Source: Straminergon stramineum
Lineage: Eukaryota > Streptophyta > Bryopsida > Hypnales > Calliergonaceae
DNA: 64,000 nucleotides
Direction of reading: 5' to 3'
NCBI GenBank assembly: GCA_963920665.1
Contig: OY987271.1
Span: 19,347,350 to 19,411,349, forward strand
The notes under the pieces are model-generated. The model searched no databases. It worked only from the letters and a program-made list of their open reading frames with translations, and was not told where the DNA came from. Below are positions 12,950 through 23,812 of the stretch, one piece after another. Position 1 is the first letter of the stretch. Each line of letters starts with the position of its first letter. The position numbers were made by a program, and so were the translations under genes.

Positions 12950-13075
12950 AGCAAATGAACCATTGATCATTTGAATCAACCAAATCAATGAATAAGTTAT
13001 ACTTCAGTTTTGCAGAGGAATCAAATGAACCATGAATCAACTGAATCAATGAATTAAGTTATACTTTAGTTTGGA
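12950..13075. repeat. Diverged tandem duplication, about 65-70 bp period
   Basis: Two neighbouring blocks share AAATGAACCAT, GAATCAA, AATCAATGAAT and AAGTTATACTT in the same order, ending CAGTTTTG and TAGTTTGG. A 13-bp unit ACAATTTTTCTTT is also doubled just upstream (12896-12922). Non-coding. Confidence 0.6.
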
Positions 13076-13078
13076 ACT

Positions 13079-13543
13079 TCAAAGAAATTTGAACCGCAAT
13101 ATATCCAAGCCAAGGTTTTTTTCTTTCAGCAATTTTTCACTAAAAAGCAATGCCAATTTTTTTAAAGGGAATATTTGGCAAGAAATTCCTCCTCTTCGAG
13201 TGGATGAAATTGAAAAATGCTGCCAAACCTTGGGACAATATTGCTTTATTTTGGATAAATGTACATTCTTTTTGATGAGTAAATAGATTTCCATCCATAT
13301 ATTGCAAGTTTTATCCATTTTTGTGGATGTAAATAGCTTCGTCAGTCCAGTGAAGATCACTTTTTCTAAAATATATTTCAAAAAACCCTGATCCAAGCAC
13401 TTTCTGAAAAATAAAAATATTAGTTTGTGTGGATGGCACAACAAGAATCTTTGAGGGTGATGCCATTTGCTGCTTTCAACAGCTCCTTTTGCATACAGTG
13501 AAAAAACGTGCTTCCGAATTCCCTGGAGGAAGCTCCCCTCCAC
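13079..13543 (-). CDS. Unrecognised 154-codon open frame
   Basis: This is the longest uninterrupted frame in the first 45 kb outside the known genes. Its product would start MEGSFLQGIRK and be rich in lysine, leucine and phenylalanine. I recognise no domain, signal peptide or repeated motif. No TATA box or intron signals stand out. It may be a chance frame or an old gene or transposon remnant. It is listed only because its length is above the local background. Confidence 0.2.
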   Translation of the reverse strand: MEGSFLQGIRKHVFSLYAKGAVESSKWHHPQRFLLCHPHKLIFLFFRKCLDQGFLKYILEKVIFTGLTKLFTSTKMDKTCNIWMEIYLLIKKNVHLSKIKQYCPKVWQHFSISSTRRGGISCQIFPLKKLALLFSEKLLKEKNLGLDILRFKFL

Positions 13544-15384
13544 AAGTCCAAAGCCTTGAACTAGCTCATAGGGAAATTGAACAGATTAAATTGTTGCACT
13601 CAACTTAGGACATCCCCACCGGCCTATCCTTACCCTCACCCTTGCATGATAAGTGACCCAATATAAAGCGATCCTATATAAACTACGTAAAAAGTACATA
13701 AAATTATTCAATATGGTGGTGGAGGTGGGGTATCATTTTTATCCATGCAATAAAGACTAGCAAACAACATGTTTGCCTACAAGGCACATGTCCTTTTTGC
13801 ATGTTTGAAAAGGAGTCCCCTACAATGAACAAAATTCTATTATATGTCTCTATGGCCACCCCTATTCTTGGAATTAACTGGTAAGTCCTTCGTAGGCATG
13901 TAGCAAAACATAATACCTTCTCAACATGGGGCCAAAGGACCATTGTGCGGTTATACAATGTTATGATCACTCCTCAATTTGTCTTACAACATAACTTCTT
14001 TCTATTAGTCTCTACTGGAATTGATTAATGGGAACATTTAAAAATGATGAATAATATTATGCAAGGTAACATCACTAAAAATCTTTGAAACGTGAGTTCA
14101 AGTATGGATCTTATTATTGAACTTCAAAATTTTTGTCGGATCTTATTGAATGTCAATAGAGTTAATCATAGAGTATATACAATGGAGGACCAAGACCCAG
14201 AGTTTGATAAAAACACGTGATAAAATTCCTTGGAGCACCCAAACTTCATGGAGATTGGTGTTGTATTTCTTTAGTATTATTCTTAGTTAAACTTTCCTCT
14301 AACACCATTGTTACAATTGATAATGACATTTACAATCAATTCTAATTCATAAGTCATGTAGGATTTTAGATTTTTTTTTTCTTAAAATTATGTATCTTGG
14401 ACACCATATAAATAAACTAGGAATTCTCAAAGTGTTGAAAAGAGGTGTCCAAAGATCGACTTTCAAGCACTCATGAATGAATGTTGTACATTTAGTATAA
14501 ATCTATAAGGGTCACTTTTAGAAGCAACTCACAATTAGATATAGTTACTAGATGTGGTGAACCAACCTATTACCACCCAAGTTCTAATTTTGTCTTCATA
14601 GTACTACATGTAGTGTAAATTTTTGTTTTGAAATTCATCCTTTGGATAACACAAGGGCAAATTTGAAAAGAGAATGATAACTGATTGGATTACAATGGAG
14701 GCACCCATAACCTATCACTTAAGCAATTGTGTACATGATCTAGAGAAGTATAAGGCACAAAAAAAAATTTCTAATGTGTAAAGATAGAAATGAAAAAGGA
14801 TAGCAAAAACAATTGGTGATTTTTCTTGCTTGAATTGAACTTACTATGAATTTCGGAAGCCAGAAGTTGGTTTGGACCCATGTTGAATGTTTGGAGTCTT
14901 TCCAATTCCAATCATTCCAAAACTATCTTACTTCAATCCCATTCACTATTTCCTACTTTCTTGCTCACTAAGGGAAGCAACCCATTCTTGATCACCGCCC
15001 CTTTTGGCAATATAGACTATTCTCTTTCCGTGCAGGAGGAGATGATATTGATTAATTACAGCACAATTCCCTGTGTAGTTGTGGCACATTGTGATTGTTT
15101 TACAACACTCTCAATTCTTGGGTGGATTTTGCAACCAAACCTTGTGGAAACATGAAGGTTTGCATGACCAGAGTAGGAGGAACGAAATCTTCCACTCCAA
15201 AATTCATAGTAATTATGTTTAGTGAAATAAAAATCTGGAAAATCATGGAAACATTCTTAACTCTATTTCTGCACACTGGACCCCCCCTCCCTCCCCAAGA
15301 AACTTGCACTCCAGATAGGTCCAACCACTTAAGTGGTTGGAAATGGGTTGCCTCCCTTACTGTGGGAGATATGACATGGCCCTA

Positions 15385-15620
15385 TTAACCCAGAAAGAAC
15401 ACCACGGACGTTGAGTGTTTGATGAATGACAAGGCATTCTCGTGTGTAGGACAGAAATTTGACTATTCATCCTTGAAATTAGTGGTGGGAAGTGGAGAGT
15501 CTTCTACAGTACTTTGACTTCAAATGACTTTTTTTTATTCTTTTAATACCAATTACTCCCACGGTTTCAGAAATGATGATTTCCACATGGAGACACCCCC
15601 CCCCCTCCTTCCAGGGTTAA
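15385..15620 (-). mobile_element. TTAA-superfamily MITE, class B, copy 2
   Basis: The ends are TTAACCCAGAAAGAACACC and CTTCCAGGGTTAA. The body (GATGAATGACAAGGCATTCT, then 'actattcatccttgaaatt', then 'ctttgacttcaaatga') aligns closely with 27874-28101 in the same orientation, and in reverse with 8621-8869. Non-coding, 236 bp. A run of about ten C lies near its right end. Confidence 0.75.
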
Positions 15621-17057
15621 CTTAGTCCCAACCTTGAAAAAGAGAAAAAAATGCATTCCAAGCTTCAGTTGGAAATCTGTTCCAGCCTTGGTTGTAGATA
15701 AATTAGTTGCACCCTATCAATTGGGAATGGGTGCCTCCACCTTACCTTAGATTGTGGAGAATCCTCAATTTCAGATGGAGGATGTAGTGTCCAGTAGTCA
15801 CACCTGATCATGAATGTTACGGGTACGGGTACATAGAAACGACTAGTGGTATGCCCATTATTACTTCTGTTTGAGATTTTTGAATCTCAGGAGACAAATA
15901 TATCTGTTATGTTCAGTTGGTCGTACGTTGTTGCAAAATCTAGAAGGGGGAACCAGCATAACTTACCCTCAGCGCCAGACTCTTGGAAGGGAACCCTCGT
16001 TTGGATCAAGAACTGGTCATGGCATCTGTGGATTTGTCGTTAACTCAGAAACTTTTGGGCATTTGTGGTTGGGGGTGAAGATGTGGTGTTCGTTGGCCAT
16101 GTTGGAAGGCAAAAGCGAGGAGGGGAAGAATCAGAAGAAGTCCAATGTACCCATGTAAGCTTAACTTACCCTTACTTTTTCTGAAGTTGTACAACATGTG
16201 ATTGTACCAAATGATTCTCGAAAATGGAAGGTGACTGGAAACTACTCAGCCGTAGTCCTGTTAAACATATATAGTAGGGATACCGAAAACGGTGCCCTTC
16301 CCCTCTAATGGTAGCCCCTAGTAATAGGGCATCTAGAAATGGACAATAGTTGCCTCTGTTGTTGATTTGAAAAAGATTCGATTTGCATACACTTAATTGG
16401 ATTGCACTTGATTAGGAACAAGTTTCAAAAAATAGTCATTTAACCTTAGGTGAAGCAATGATACATGAATGTGGTCTAGATGAAGAATCCACATTTATAT
16501 TTAATACAATATTCACTTTTTGAGGGGGGCGGGGAATTCCTTTGGGGGTGGGGCATTCTATTTCATCCTTATTTCTATACGCATTGAGCTCAATTTTTCT
16601 AGGAATTCCCCAAATTCTACTGGCTGAAATGCTTATTTTTCAATGTTTTTATGGTGTTCCTACCTAAGCAATGGCTTGGGCCATGTCTCACATTCCTCGA
16701 TCATGGTTGGTCAAATATGCCAAATCTTGGAATCAAAACGAGAGGTAACCAATGGTGTTGCCATGTCAAAAAGAGCGTAGCCTATTTCACGGAAGTGACT
16801 GAGTTCACTGTACCATGTACTCTTGCTTCTTAAAAAAACAGTGAAATAATGCTGTACATGAATGCTTCAAATGAAAACAATTGTTGATGACTTCTCAGAC
16901 ACGGGAAGGAGGTCTGAGCAAGCTGAGAATAATATATATATATTCAAGAGCAGGTGAACTTACCAGTACTCTCACAATTTGTATATGAAGAGGGAGATAA
17001 ACGATAAAATTCTAAACTCTCTTTGAGGTTTCTAGGAATTTTGAGATTGTTAATGAC
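15621..17057. other. Mixed-composition stretch, no gene recognised
   Basis: GC-richer patches (15840-16160) contain overlapping short open frames in two registers, with no recognisable domain and no clear exon borders. A G-rich tract lies near 16515-16555. I see no element ends. It could hold a gene fragment, but nothing identifies it. Confidence 0.35.
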
Positions 17058-17923
17058 TTAACCCCTAAACGTCCAGATTCATGTCCAGAAATGACGATTT
17101 GAGAAAAATCATTATAAAGTGCTATTTGGAAGCATATTTTGGAATTCATATACAAATGAAAGTGGTAGATTTTGATTTTTAGCATTAGATGTTTTTTGGG
17201 GGCTTTGGAGGGCCATTTCAGGCCTGTTCGAGCGTTGTTCCCCCAGCAGTCCGGGAATGGCCGTTGTCAGATTTATTATTATTATTTTTTTTTGAATTAT
17301 TATTTTTTGAAAATGAAAAAATGAAAAAAAAACGTTGAAATTTTTAATTTTTAATTTTTTGAAAAATGACGTGGTAGTCGATGTGCCATGTCAGGCAGCT
17401 GCTGCAAGGCACTACGGAACAAATCCCAAGGGAATACACAGCCCTCCAGGGGCCCAGAAAAACATATAATGATTCCATGTGTACAATTAGATTCACCAAT
17501 GCTTTCACCAATCTTTTTTTATAAATTTTGAAAGAAAAATTTCAAAATTCCTTCAAAATTCGATTGCAAGTAAAATATTATCATTTTTTAAGTAAAATTT
17601 GTTGGAATGGATTTGAAATGAGATTCTCTTCATATGGTGATTTTTTGAAATTTTTGTGTTCTTCCTATCTATGACTTCATTTTAGCTAATCCAGTTTTGA
17701 ACTAAAGTCAATGCAATTTGACCACTTGACATACTTGCATATTTGTAATTTCAGAAAAATATGAATTCTAGTATCACCAAATCCAACCCTTAGATAGGGC
17801 AACAACTTGATAACGTATCTTCACAAATTAAAATAACTTTCATCCAAGTGGTTAGGAAGATGAAACTAGAGTTTCAATCTGTTCATTGTCCAAAAAATGG
17901 ACATTGACGCGTTTAGGGGTTAA
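17058..17923 (-). mobile_element. TTAA-superfamily element, class D, long copy
   Basis: The ends TTAACCCCTAAACGTCCA and GACGCGTTTAGGGGTTAA are inverted. The body aligns in reverse with 33542-34121, including the near-terminal block on phospho-neutral text such as CATCCAAGTGGTTAGGAAGA. It is 866 bp, against 580 bp for the other copy. The extra 290 bp or so (about 17190-17485) is a GC-richer core missing there. A small hairpin (TGTCC-A6-TGGACA) sits just inside the right end. No transposase frame. Confidence 0.85.
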
Positions 17924-18011
17924 CCCTTAAAGAACCAGCCTTATGCTTGGGGCAACATAACTTTTCTAAGCAGGTACATGTGAGAGGAGATTTGACTTAT
18001 TTAGGCTAAGC

Positions 18012-18243
18012 TTAACTCTTGAAGGATGGACTGGTGAGTGTGAAATCATCACTTTTGAAACCATGTGACAACATTTATATTTAAAAAACTAAAAAACATT
18101 TAATAGAGTTCAATTTTTTTGTGCAAGATTTTTCCTTTATACACCAAATTTTAAGGATGAACAATTGCAATTCTATCCTACATAGGAAGATTCTTTGTCA
18201 TCCATTGGACAAAAAATGTCCTTGGTATTGTTTTAAGGGTTAA
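18012..18243 (+). mobile_element. TTAA-superfamily MITE, class B, copy 3
   Basis: The ends are TTAACTCTTGAAGGATGGAC and TTTTAAGGGTTAA. The interior closely follows 8621-8869 (GTGAAATCATCACTTTTGAAACC, then GATGAACAATTGCAATTCTATCC-like blocks, read in order). Non-coding, 232 bp. A 96-bp TTAA-to-TTAA remnant (17920-18015) starting TTAACCCTTAAAG separates it from the class D element. Confidence 0.75.
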
Positions 18244-19238
18244 TGCTAGAGCCAAAATCATAGCCCCGGAGGACAATATATGCTTTGATCCATACAATCC
18301 AAGTAGGGCACTCTTTGTCCTTGAAGGCCCAAATATTGCTTCAAAATACTTGTATCCAAAGCAAGGCTTAAGGCTAAAATCTTCATCTATGTTTATTCTT
18401 GAACAAATACAACCACATGATCCTTTTGCTAACTTGTTTAATTACATGTTGCCAAAATTTTAGAGTGAAAATCTCCACCTCTTGCAAGTTCAATGTGCCT
18501 ATATTCCAACATGTAAGTTTTCTAGCCCCTCCCAAAGGCGAAGCGTTATCTTTCCATAATTTTAGAGAAAAACACTTTTGTTCCATAATTTGTGCATTTC
18601 AGTCAATATATTTGAAAGTGGGTTGAAAATACATGGAAAAAAATTTAAGATAAAGAAATTTCATATTCATCTTAAAATAATTTATAATGTAGGAAGTAGT
18701 ACTTGATGGAAAAAAAATCCTAAATTACTACTTACTTTGACAAGAAATTGAGAATTATTAATTCTTATAGTAAGGATGTTCAAATAAGCAACATATATCT
18801 TATATTTCTCAGGGGGTGGGGTGGGGGTGGATTTTTGGGGTTTTTTTTATGAAAAGTTCAAAATTGAGTTCAAAAGATGACTTTATATGTTTTTCTACCT
18901 TTATTGCCTAGAAGATAATACTCCTCATAACTTTCATCTCATTATTTGGAATTGAATGGTTCAAATGTTTTTTTGTAGGAATCAATCTAAATAAAGAAAT
19001 AGATAAAGTAATTATTTGTTTTTTAGAATATATATTTTGAGCTACCCACTTTGACAACAAATTTCTTTTTTAAACTTATAACTTTTGCAATAATTATTGA
19101 GTTGATATGGAACAAAGCTCCACATGCAGATTAAGGTGATTAGCATCCATATTAGAGATTCCAAAATTAGGAAATTAATAAAGCCTGCCCAATTTTTAAA
19201 AAAATCCAAAGTGAGCTCCTTAGTCCTTTAGGAGTAAA
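18240..19238 (-). mobile_element. TTAA-superfamily element, class C, reversed copy (left end uncertain)
   Basis: The right end AGTCCTTTAGGAGTAAA mirrors the class C end TTTAACCTCTAAAGGACC. An internal block ('ctacctttattgcctagaagataatactcctcataactttcatctcatt') is the reverse of blocks near 28455 and 48710. The left boundary is guessed as the TTAA shared with the preceding class B element, and the first 350 bp do not show clear class C similarity. The minus-strand open frame at 18383-18586 is not supported as a gene. Confidence 0.4.
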
Positions 19239-19534
19239 CACAAGCCTGTGAGCTAGGAGGCAATGGCATATTCAAATGTCCTACCATGCATCAACTTTAG
19301 GGCCATCCACGTGCCTGTTTTGTGCACCACCAAGTCTTCCCTTTGCTACTTCCTATTTGGAAATCCTCTCCACATTTCCATGTATGGATTTCCTTCAATC
19401 CCGCGTTGGGTTCTCCCAATTGCCCATGGGCAGCTGGTTTTAAAAAAAAATTCACTTTCAGCTGGCTGGCTGCCACTCCTAGTCATTCCATGGAACCCAG
19501 AGTACACATGCTATGGAGAGAAGGCAGGGAGAAA

Positions 19535-19798
19535 TTAACCCTGAAATTAAACTATGCGGCGACCTGAAAGCAACCTACGGAAGACAAACAACCCTTGTAT
19601 GTAAGACAATATAAGACAAAAATGCAGATGCTCATCTTTGAAATTTCTGTAGTTTTTTTGTCTGGAAAAGGAGAGGTCTTGCACAACAGTTTGACCTCCA
19701 ATGAGTGCTCTTGGTGTGTTTGGGGAAGCAAATGATTCCCACGGGCCCCCAAAGTGAATGGTTTCCATCAGGTGACCAATTCGGGCGTTCCCGAGCTA
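19535..19798 (-). mobile_element. TTAA-superfamily MITE, class B, copy 4 (degenerate right end)
   Basis: It starts TTAACCCTGAAATTAAAC and contains the class B blocks 'gaaaaggagaggtcttgcac' and 'agtttgacctccaatgagtg', the latter nearly identical to text at 59450. The right end (GTTCCCGAGCTAAA) is weak. Non-coding; overlapping open frames on the minus strand are incidental. Confidence 0.55.
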
Positions 19799-20222
19799 AA
19801 GAGTGACACAGTCAGTTGTCCTAGTTCTTGAAATATGCAACCATGATATGCTGCGGTGACTGCATGTTGTGAGGTCATCACCGTGAGGTTTGAGACCACT
19901 CCTTTGCTCCCATTGATCTTCTCTTTTCCCAGTCTAAATTATTCCAAGGCTCAAAGACCTCTTCCTGTTGTGGCCCCTGCTTCCGGTCACTACCAACTTA
20001 AATAGTAAGCTTATCACATTCAAAGTGAAATTGCATCGAAGGTAACAGGTCCAAGAAGCAACCCTTTACCAGGTGAATTGAAGTACGGGTCAGTTGGTGC
20101 AGTGGATGAATTTTTAACGAATCTTTGGTGAAAGTGGGAGAGAGTGAAATCCACAGTGAACACAAGAAGTTGCATGGTTTGGGGAATGCTGGACATTTAG
20201 GGTATGTTCCCACCTCCATATG

Positions 20223-20621
20223 TAAGGTAGACAAGCCTATTATCACCCTCATTCGCAATCTGAATATCTTGTGGCCAACTTCAAAAAGGGCACATATCTT
20301 TTTCTAGAGATGTGAGCATGTTTTACGAATCAAATGCAAGTAGGATTATAATTTTTCAATTAAAATTATAATTTTTATGAATTTCTAAAGTGGTATGTCC
20401 TAAAATTACAAAACCACCAATAGATATGACTCCTACACACAACCTATAACCACCATTCTATTTATCTATGAGAACTTGAGTATTCACCAATGAAGGTTGG
20501 ACACATTAACTCTTGTAGCCATTAATGCATTGAAATTGTCAGAAAATGGACAAATTTGGATGAGTTTTGTGGTGGAAATAGGGCCAAAAGTAGGATGGTG
20601 GACATGGGTTTGTTTACCTTG
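20223..20621. mobile_element. AGGTA-type MITE, copy 2 of the 604-1023 subfamily
   Basis: The left end TAAGGTAGACAAGCCTA is identical to the start of 604-1023. The right end GGGTTTGTTTACCTT is its inverse with changes. The interior is colinear with the first copy at roughly four bases in five by eye. Non-coding. Confidence 0.7.
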
Positions 20622-20734
20622 TGTGGTGTTAAAGGTTGCTCTTTCTTCATTATCTATTGTTGTGTTTCCACTCACATTGTTAAGTAGATATTGATGTTAT
20701 CTAAAATTTGAGGTAAAAGATCTGGAGTTTGATG

Positions 20735-21640
20735 TAAGTTTTGGAATAAGGTAGAAATCCCCCAAAAACATCCACATACCTATTCTTCACAAGTAGAATT
20801 CTATTAAAATTGTCCCCGAAAGTGCAATTACATTGTTCCTTTACTTAATTGTGATTGGTTGTTTATTGTTGATTCTCAAGTCATGTGATGGTTTCCATGG
20901 CTTAGGGAGTTCCACTTTGAAAATTCATAGTTATTACATGTCTACTTCAAAAATTCTATTTTCTTTTTGAAAATTCATGATTTTCGATTGTGAATATTTC
21001 AAAAATGTTTGTTTTTACTAGAAAAAGGTGCCTCCAACTAAGGTAAATCAGCCTATGACATGTAGAATGGCTAGTTTTCCATGTACATATTTTTGAAAAA
21101 AATTAAAATTTTTGGCATATAAAGATAAACATGAGAAATGTAGAGAGCAATTGAAATTTTATTTTTTTGACAAATTATCAATTTGATATGATTATTTGAA
21201 GTGTGCTACCTAATTGGCCCAAAATAGTCTATAGACTTTTCCAAAATTACCACAAAGTATATCCATAATGGTCATTTGATCACCTAAAGCAATCTCAAAA
21301 TTTTCTAACAATGGTCACAATATTTTTTAACATGGCCATGACATAAAGGAATAAAAAAGTTAGCTCTTGAAATGAATTTACATTAGAAAGGTAGAAGGTC
21401 CTAAAACAACCTACAACCTTCCATCAACATCACCCAAGGCATTCATTTTGGCTACTAACAAACCTAATGAAGTCTTAATCCCATTTCTTAGCAAAAATCT
21501 AACATAGATTGATGTAAGACTGAAATGGGTGATTTTCTAGGTGGCCACATTGGGTAGTTTGCTTGTCATGGGCTGATTTACCTTATGTTGAAATGCTTAC
21601 TTTGTCAGTTTGGGGTATTTTCACCTTACTTGTGAAGAAG
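20735..21640. mobile_element. Subfamily H insertion, copy 2, split by a later MITE
   Basis: From about 20735 the text (GGTAGAAATCCCCCAAAAAC) follows 6718-7085 up to AAGGTGCCTCCAACTA at 21025-21040. It resumes at 21586 with TGTTGAA, exactly where the uninterrupted copy reads CTATGTTGAA at 7037. The intervening 21039-21585 is therefore a younger insertion. Non-coding. Confidence 0.55.
21039..21585 (+). mobile_element. Long AGGTA-type MITE, copy 2, with TA target duplication
   Basis: It is flanked by TA on both sides. The ends AGGTAAATCAGCCTATGACA and GTCATGGGCTGATTTACCT are inverted. It is colinear with 10718-11257. It sits inside a subfamily H element whose uninterrupted relative (7025-7050) carries a single TA at the equivalent point. 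This shows the insertion boundaries and a 2-bp TA duplication, as expected of Tc1/mariner Stowaway-type MITEs. No transposase. Confidence 0.85.
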
Positions 21641-21748
21641 TTGCAAGACTTTGTAATCTACGTTTTGAATCTCTAGAAAATGAAGATTTCTGTTGATTCC
21701 ATGAAGTGTTATGTATTGATGCTTGTTAAAACCAATGTTGAAACTGTA

Positions 21749-21997
21749 CACTAAATAGTGAAATTAGGTTGCCCTAGACTAATTTCTCGACATTTGACAC
21801 TAAATAAATATTTACTATTTTTGTACAAGAATGCACTACTTTTGAACTACATGTTGTTGTAATTGGGACTCATGAACCTCCAAGTATACAAATAAAAATA
21901 TTTATAGAAGTATTTGTTGACTTTGATGACTTGTAAAGTAACTTTTTTGGGCTAAGGCAACCTAATTGTTAAGGCAACCTAATTTCACTATTCAGTG
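21749..21997 (+). mobile_element. MITE family A, copy 1
   Basis: The left end CACTAAATAGTGAAATTAGG and right end CCTAATTTCACTATTCAGTG are inverted over about 25 bp and flanked by TA. Length 249 bp. It is colinear with 22824-23081 and 34120-34372. Non-coding. The first five bases read CACTA, but the TA flanks and small size point to a mariner-type MITE rather than the CACTA superfamily. Confidence 0.85.
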
Positions 21998-21999
21998 TA

Positions 22000-22823
22000 G
22001 TTAAATTATATAGTTTGTCACTTTGTTTTTGCACAGCTGTTTGTACCATGCAACTAAAGTAGGTCTACTATGATCTGCAAAATATATGTGTTACTTCCCA
22101 AAGAGTTAGGACAAGCGCTTACATGCTGGCCCCATGGGCAGCTTTCTGCCCAATCCAAGCAATAACTTAGAACAAAACAGGCTCAACAGATTGTCTTGCT
22201 GGGGTGGGCAAGCAGGAAAGGAGGAGTTGAAGTTTCACAGCTATCGATCGAGAATCTCATTAGTGGAATCTGGATTATCTTGAGGGAATCCAATACGTGT
22301 AAACTTCTCAGTGTATCCCTCCCCACCCACCGGGTCCACATGAAAGTGCAATTCGTATTTTCACCTGTAGCACTCCCTTTGAAGTTTCACTGGTGACCCA
22401 CACATGTAAGGAGGCCCTTAATCTATGCGATTTGCAACAACTGGTTCACCCTTGCAGAATGATCCACCTTCTGCACAACTTCTCCAAAAGAAAGCTTCTT
22501 CCTCCACCAAGATTCTGGAGTCCTTGCAAAATCTGTCTATTGAGACTCTGTCAATCAATGCTGAACCAAGTGGCTGCTGCAGCAATTAACTTAAGTTAGG
22601 AGGATTTTGCTAGTTCACAACAAACTGCACGTGCTTTGATTAGACAAGTTAGAGTTTGTGGAAAATTGGAGCCATGTGAGAATAACACCAACATACCTTA
22701 CCTATGAAAGAACAAATACAGCAGTTTTGAATCTGACTGACTGCAGTAAAATAACCACAGGAATTATTGCTGCATATTTCTTACTTATATGGAGATCTTA
22801 TCTTTGAGTACTGGGAGTGTGTA
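22000..22823. other. GC-richer segment between two family A MITEs
   Basis: About 820 bp lying between two direct copies of MITE family A. It has more balanced composition than its surroundings and holds the exon-like segment at 22458-22589. It could be a relic of a gene or an unidentified repeat. No promoter or complete frame was found. Confidence 0.35.
22458..22589 (+). pseudogene. Exon-like segment ending in a CCSN C-terminus (unrecognised)
   Basis: A splice-acceptor-like CTTGCAG precedes an open frame of 43 codons and a stop. The product would be polar and serine-rich and finish with the residues SGCCSN. Two cysteines followed by two residues is a layout used for geranylgeranylation in Rab-type GTPases, so a Rab-like last exon is one possibility. 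I cannot match the rest to a family and see no upstream exons. It may be a relic or chance. Confidence 0.2.
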
Positions 22824-23081
22824 TCACTAAATAGTGAAATTAGGTTGCCTCATGTTAATTTCTTGACATTTGACACTAAATAAATATTTACTATTTTTGT
22901 ACAAGAATGCACTACTTTTGAATTCAGTGTTGTTGTAATTGGGACTCATGAACTTCCAAGTGTACAAATGAAAATATATGTAGAAGCATTTGTTGACTTT
23001 TATGACTTGTAAAGTAACTTCCTTGGAGGATAAGGTAAGGCAACCTAATTGTGAAGGCAACCTAATTTCACTATTTAGTGA
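22824..23081 (+). mobile_element. MITE family A, copy 2
   Basis: It has perfect terminal inverted repeats of about 26 bp beginning TCACTAAATAGTGAAATTAG, flanked by TA on each side. The 258-bp body is nearly identical to 21749-21997 in the same orientation. The perfect ends suggest it is the youngest of the three copies here. Non-coding. Confidence 0.9.
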
Positions 23082-23083
23082 TA

Positions 23084-23437
23084 GTTCGGTTGACTGAGGC
23101 TTGCCATACTTTTCTTCCCATTTGGAGCCCAGTCAGTGAGGGTCTCTAAGAAGTAATGAGGTGACCTGTGGTCCTTCTGACCGTACAGATGTTTAATTGG
23201 AGGAACGGGCTTTTTTGCGTGATTGATGCCAAGTCCCTGATGTGCAATTTGATTCCACAGACGGAGGCCCTCTTCACGCTCTCCCTCTCCGTCTAGCGAA
23301 TGGTGAAGCAGACTGACTGATAATTCGTTTAATTTGGACCTCTTCTTTGGATGGGGGTGATTTCGAGGAAGATAGGGTGACGAAAAACACCTGATAATGG
23401 CTTCAAAAGGGGCAGAGCACCCAATCATTTGCACCAA
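23084..23437 (-). CDS. Unrecognised open frame, about 120 codons, GC-richer
   Basis: The frame starts MVQMIGCSAPFEAII at 23437 and runs to about 23075, where its last codons enter MITE family A. The hypothetical protein is hydrophilic, with basic and acidic clusters (HPHPKKRSK, DGEGEREEG). Composition is more gene-like than the flanks. I do not recognise a domain. It may be a truncated exon or part of an unannotated repeat. The stop contributed by the MITE suggests any original frame was longer. Confidence 0.25.
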
Positions 23438-23812
23438 GCCACATAAGCCTTACCTTCCCCATGTAACTTATTACCGTGTGCAAGGAATGGAAGCTTACTT
23501 GATCAAACCCACCATTGGGGCATGTGTTGCCTGCTCAGCACATTTTTTCAGTTGGGCACTAAGCTTAACTTATGTTAGATCGTGCTGGAATTCCCAACAC
23601 CACTGAACTTACGAGTATAATATTAATATGAGGGAACTACCACTTGAGTGATTTCAACCACTTTCTAAAACCGACCACTATGGATTCTTGCCTAAAATGT
23701 ACTCCCCTCTAGTTGGAACTCAGGAGAGAGTAGAGTTGGTTTTAGAATCACCGATTTCCAACTCTTTGGGAATTTGTAGTTTACTCATTTGGGTGTCCAT
23801 AAAAATACACTC
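23438..23812. other. Spacer, nothing recognised
   Basis: No repeat ends or coding frame that I can support. Composition is intermediate between the preceding open frame and the following AT-rich element. Confidence 0.4.

Larger units (their letters stand above)
11258..15384. other. AT-rich region without a recognised gene
   Basis: Four kilobases of AT-rich sequence. It holds a local tandem duplication (12950-13075), one unexplained 154-codon open frame on the minus strand (13079-13543) and short open frames near 14880-15390 in a slightly GC-richer patch. I found no paired element ends, no splice-consistent exon set and no RNA gene. Decayed repeats are the most likely content. Confidence 0.45.

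Noticed and set aside
17058..17923. TTTAGGG/CCCTAAA-like motifs as interstitial telomere repeats
   Set aside because: The motif occurs once at each inverted end of the elements and is never in tandem, so it is a transposon terminus and not telomeric DNA.
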